Shown here: piece after piece, positions 38,164 to 38,444 of the stretch
How the letters are laid out: the number at the start of each line of letters is the position of its first letter
Position numbering within the stretch: position 1 is the stretch's first letter
DNA from: a virus
IMG/VR virus record: IMGVR_UViG_3300048015_000215
Span: 1 to 38,444 of that record
Direction: 5' to 3' (one strand)
Length of the DNA stretch: 38,444 nt
The notes under the pieces: generated by a model
What the model saw: only the letters and a program-made list of their open reading frames with translations
The model's database searches: none
What the model was told of the DNA's origin: nothing
Position numbers and translations under genes: made by a program

Positions 38164-38444
38164 TGCCACACCCTCGGTTCCCTAGCTCCAATCCCTTACT
38201 CACCCACAACCTTCTTTCTAAGGCCTCTAGCAGCCCCATAAACCCCCGGTTTCTAACCCTCCCCCTTCATACCCCATTACTCCCCTTCATACCCCCCACC
38301 CTTCCCCCCATACCCCAGTCCTAGTTCCCATGCCACACCCTCGGTTCCCTAGCTCCAATCCCTTACTCACCCACAACCTTCTTTCTAAGGCCTCTAGCAG
38401 CCCCATAAACCCCCGGTTTCTAACCCTCCCCCTTCATACCCCAT
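38164..38444. repeat. 167-bp direct repeat at the window end, G-quadruplex-prone
   Basis: The 114 bases 38164-38277 (from TGCCACACCC to TACCCCAT) recur exactly at 38331-38444, a period of 167 bp, and the window stops at the end of the second copy. The spacer repeats a smaller unit, CCTTCATACCCC. The + strand is extremely C-rich, and the complement carries many runs of three to six G with short loops (near 38251-38326), suited to G-quadruplex formation. Each copy contains one CCCTCGGTT and one CCCCGGTT motif. It could be a tandem array that stopped assembly, or a genome-end or terminase-related repeat. Confidence 0.8.

Larger units (their letters stand above)
2141..38422 (+). repeat. Dispersed CCCGGTT motif (about 32 + strand, about 10 minus strand)
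   Basis: The 7-mer CCCGGTT, usually inside TTCCC(C)GGTT(C), recurs across the whole window, for example at 2141, 3779, 6026, 6814, 9396, 10176, 14078, 14480, 15788, 17491, 20727, 35041, 35076, 35210 and 35892; reverse copies (AACCGGG) occur for example at 5834, 5941 and 28136. Given about 41% GC, chance would give one or two per strand. It falls in all three codon phases (Ser-Arg, Pro-Gly, Pro-Val) and in both gene orientations, so protein coding does not explain it. CCTCGGTT also recurs. Counts are by eye. Confidence 0.75.

Noticed and set aside
1-38444. Temperate lifestyle
   Set aside because: No integrase, excisionase, CI/Cro-like repressor or attachment site was seen; the missing flanks could still hold one, so this is not excluded beyond the window.

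Overview
The window is most of the genome of a tailed, podovirus-like bacteriophage (about 38.4 kb, AT-rich, roughly 40-42% GC by eye). It has two opposed transcription blocks. The rightward block (about 1.29-22.5 kb) carries packaging, head, short-tail, ejection, tail-appendage and lysis genes. The leftward block (about 37.3-22.6 kb) carries recombination, replication and nucleotide-metabolism genes. They meet at back-to-back intrinsic terminators at 22554-22604. I see no integrase, repressor, phage RNA polymerase or tRNA, so a lytic phage that uses the host RNA polymerase is the simplest reading. A gp10-like tail nozzle protein, a transglycosylase-bearing ejection protein and a small SLT-like lysin point to a Gram-negative host; the species cannot be told from the sequence.

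Layout. 1-1.03 kb: leftward accessory genes, including a protein of two ~100-residue repeats followed by a frameshifted third copy. 1.29-5.6 kb: small terminase, a small linker gene, large terminase and portal, with a 27-residue membrane peptide in front of the portal and an out-of-frame gene inside its 3' end. 5.65-11.4 kb: scaffold-like protein, a terminator-promoter pair, major capsid protein, head/decoration candidates, head-tail adaptor and tail nozzle. 11.4-18.8 kb: a GNAT-like protein and four probable ejection proteins. 18.8-22.5 kb: tail fibre, holin-like protein, appendage protein, lysin and a disordered protein.

The leftward block, read from 37.3 kb down: a small basic protein, Cas4/RecB-like nuclease, Sak4-type RecA-like ATPase, DUF669-type ssDNA-binding candidate, an attenuating terminator, an alpha/beta hydrolase, a second PD-(D/E)XK nuclease, Toprim-SF3 primase-helicase, family A DNA polymerase, a DUF3310 protein, ThyX, an ERCC4 nuclease, and then a tightly overlapped operon. 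That operon holds a B12-dependent class II ribonucleotide reductase split by an HNH intein, a 66-residue unknown, a PduO-type cob(I)alamin adenosyltransferase, and dCTP deaminase. Three tiny proteins and a metallophosphoesterase end the block.

The most interesting system is this operon: the phage appears to encode both the B12-dependent reductase and the enzyme that makes its adenosylcobalamin cofactor. The other striking signals are at DNA level. The motif CCCGGTT occurs about 32 times on the + strand and about 10 times on the other, in all reading frames. Eleven copies of the 8-mer TCGACATT cluster in the right-hand non-coding region, beside an AT-rich stretch and DnaA-box-like sites, as in a replication origin. 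The window ends in a C-rich 167-bp direct repeat whose complement could form G-quadruplexes. All assignments are from reading motifs by eye; no database search was run. Motif counts are hand counts and may be off by a few.
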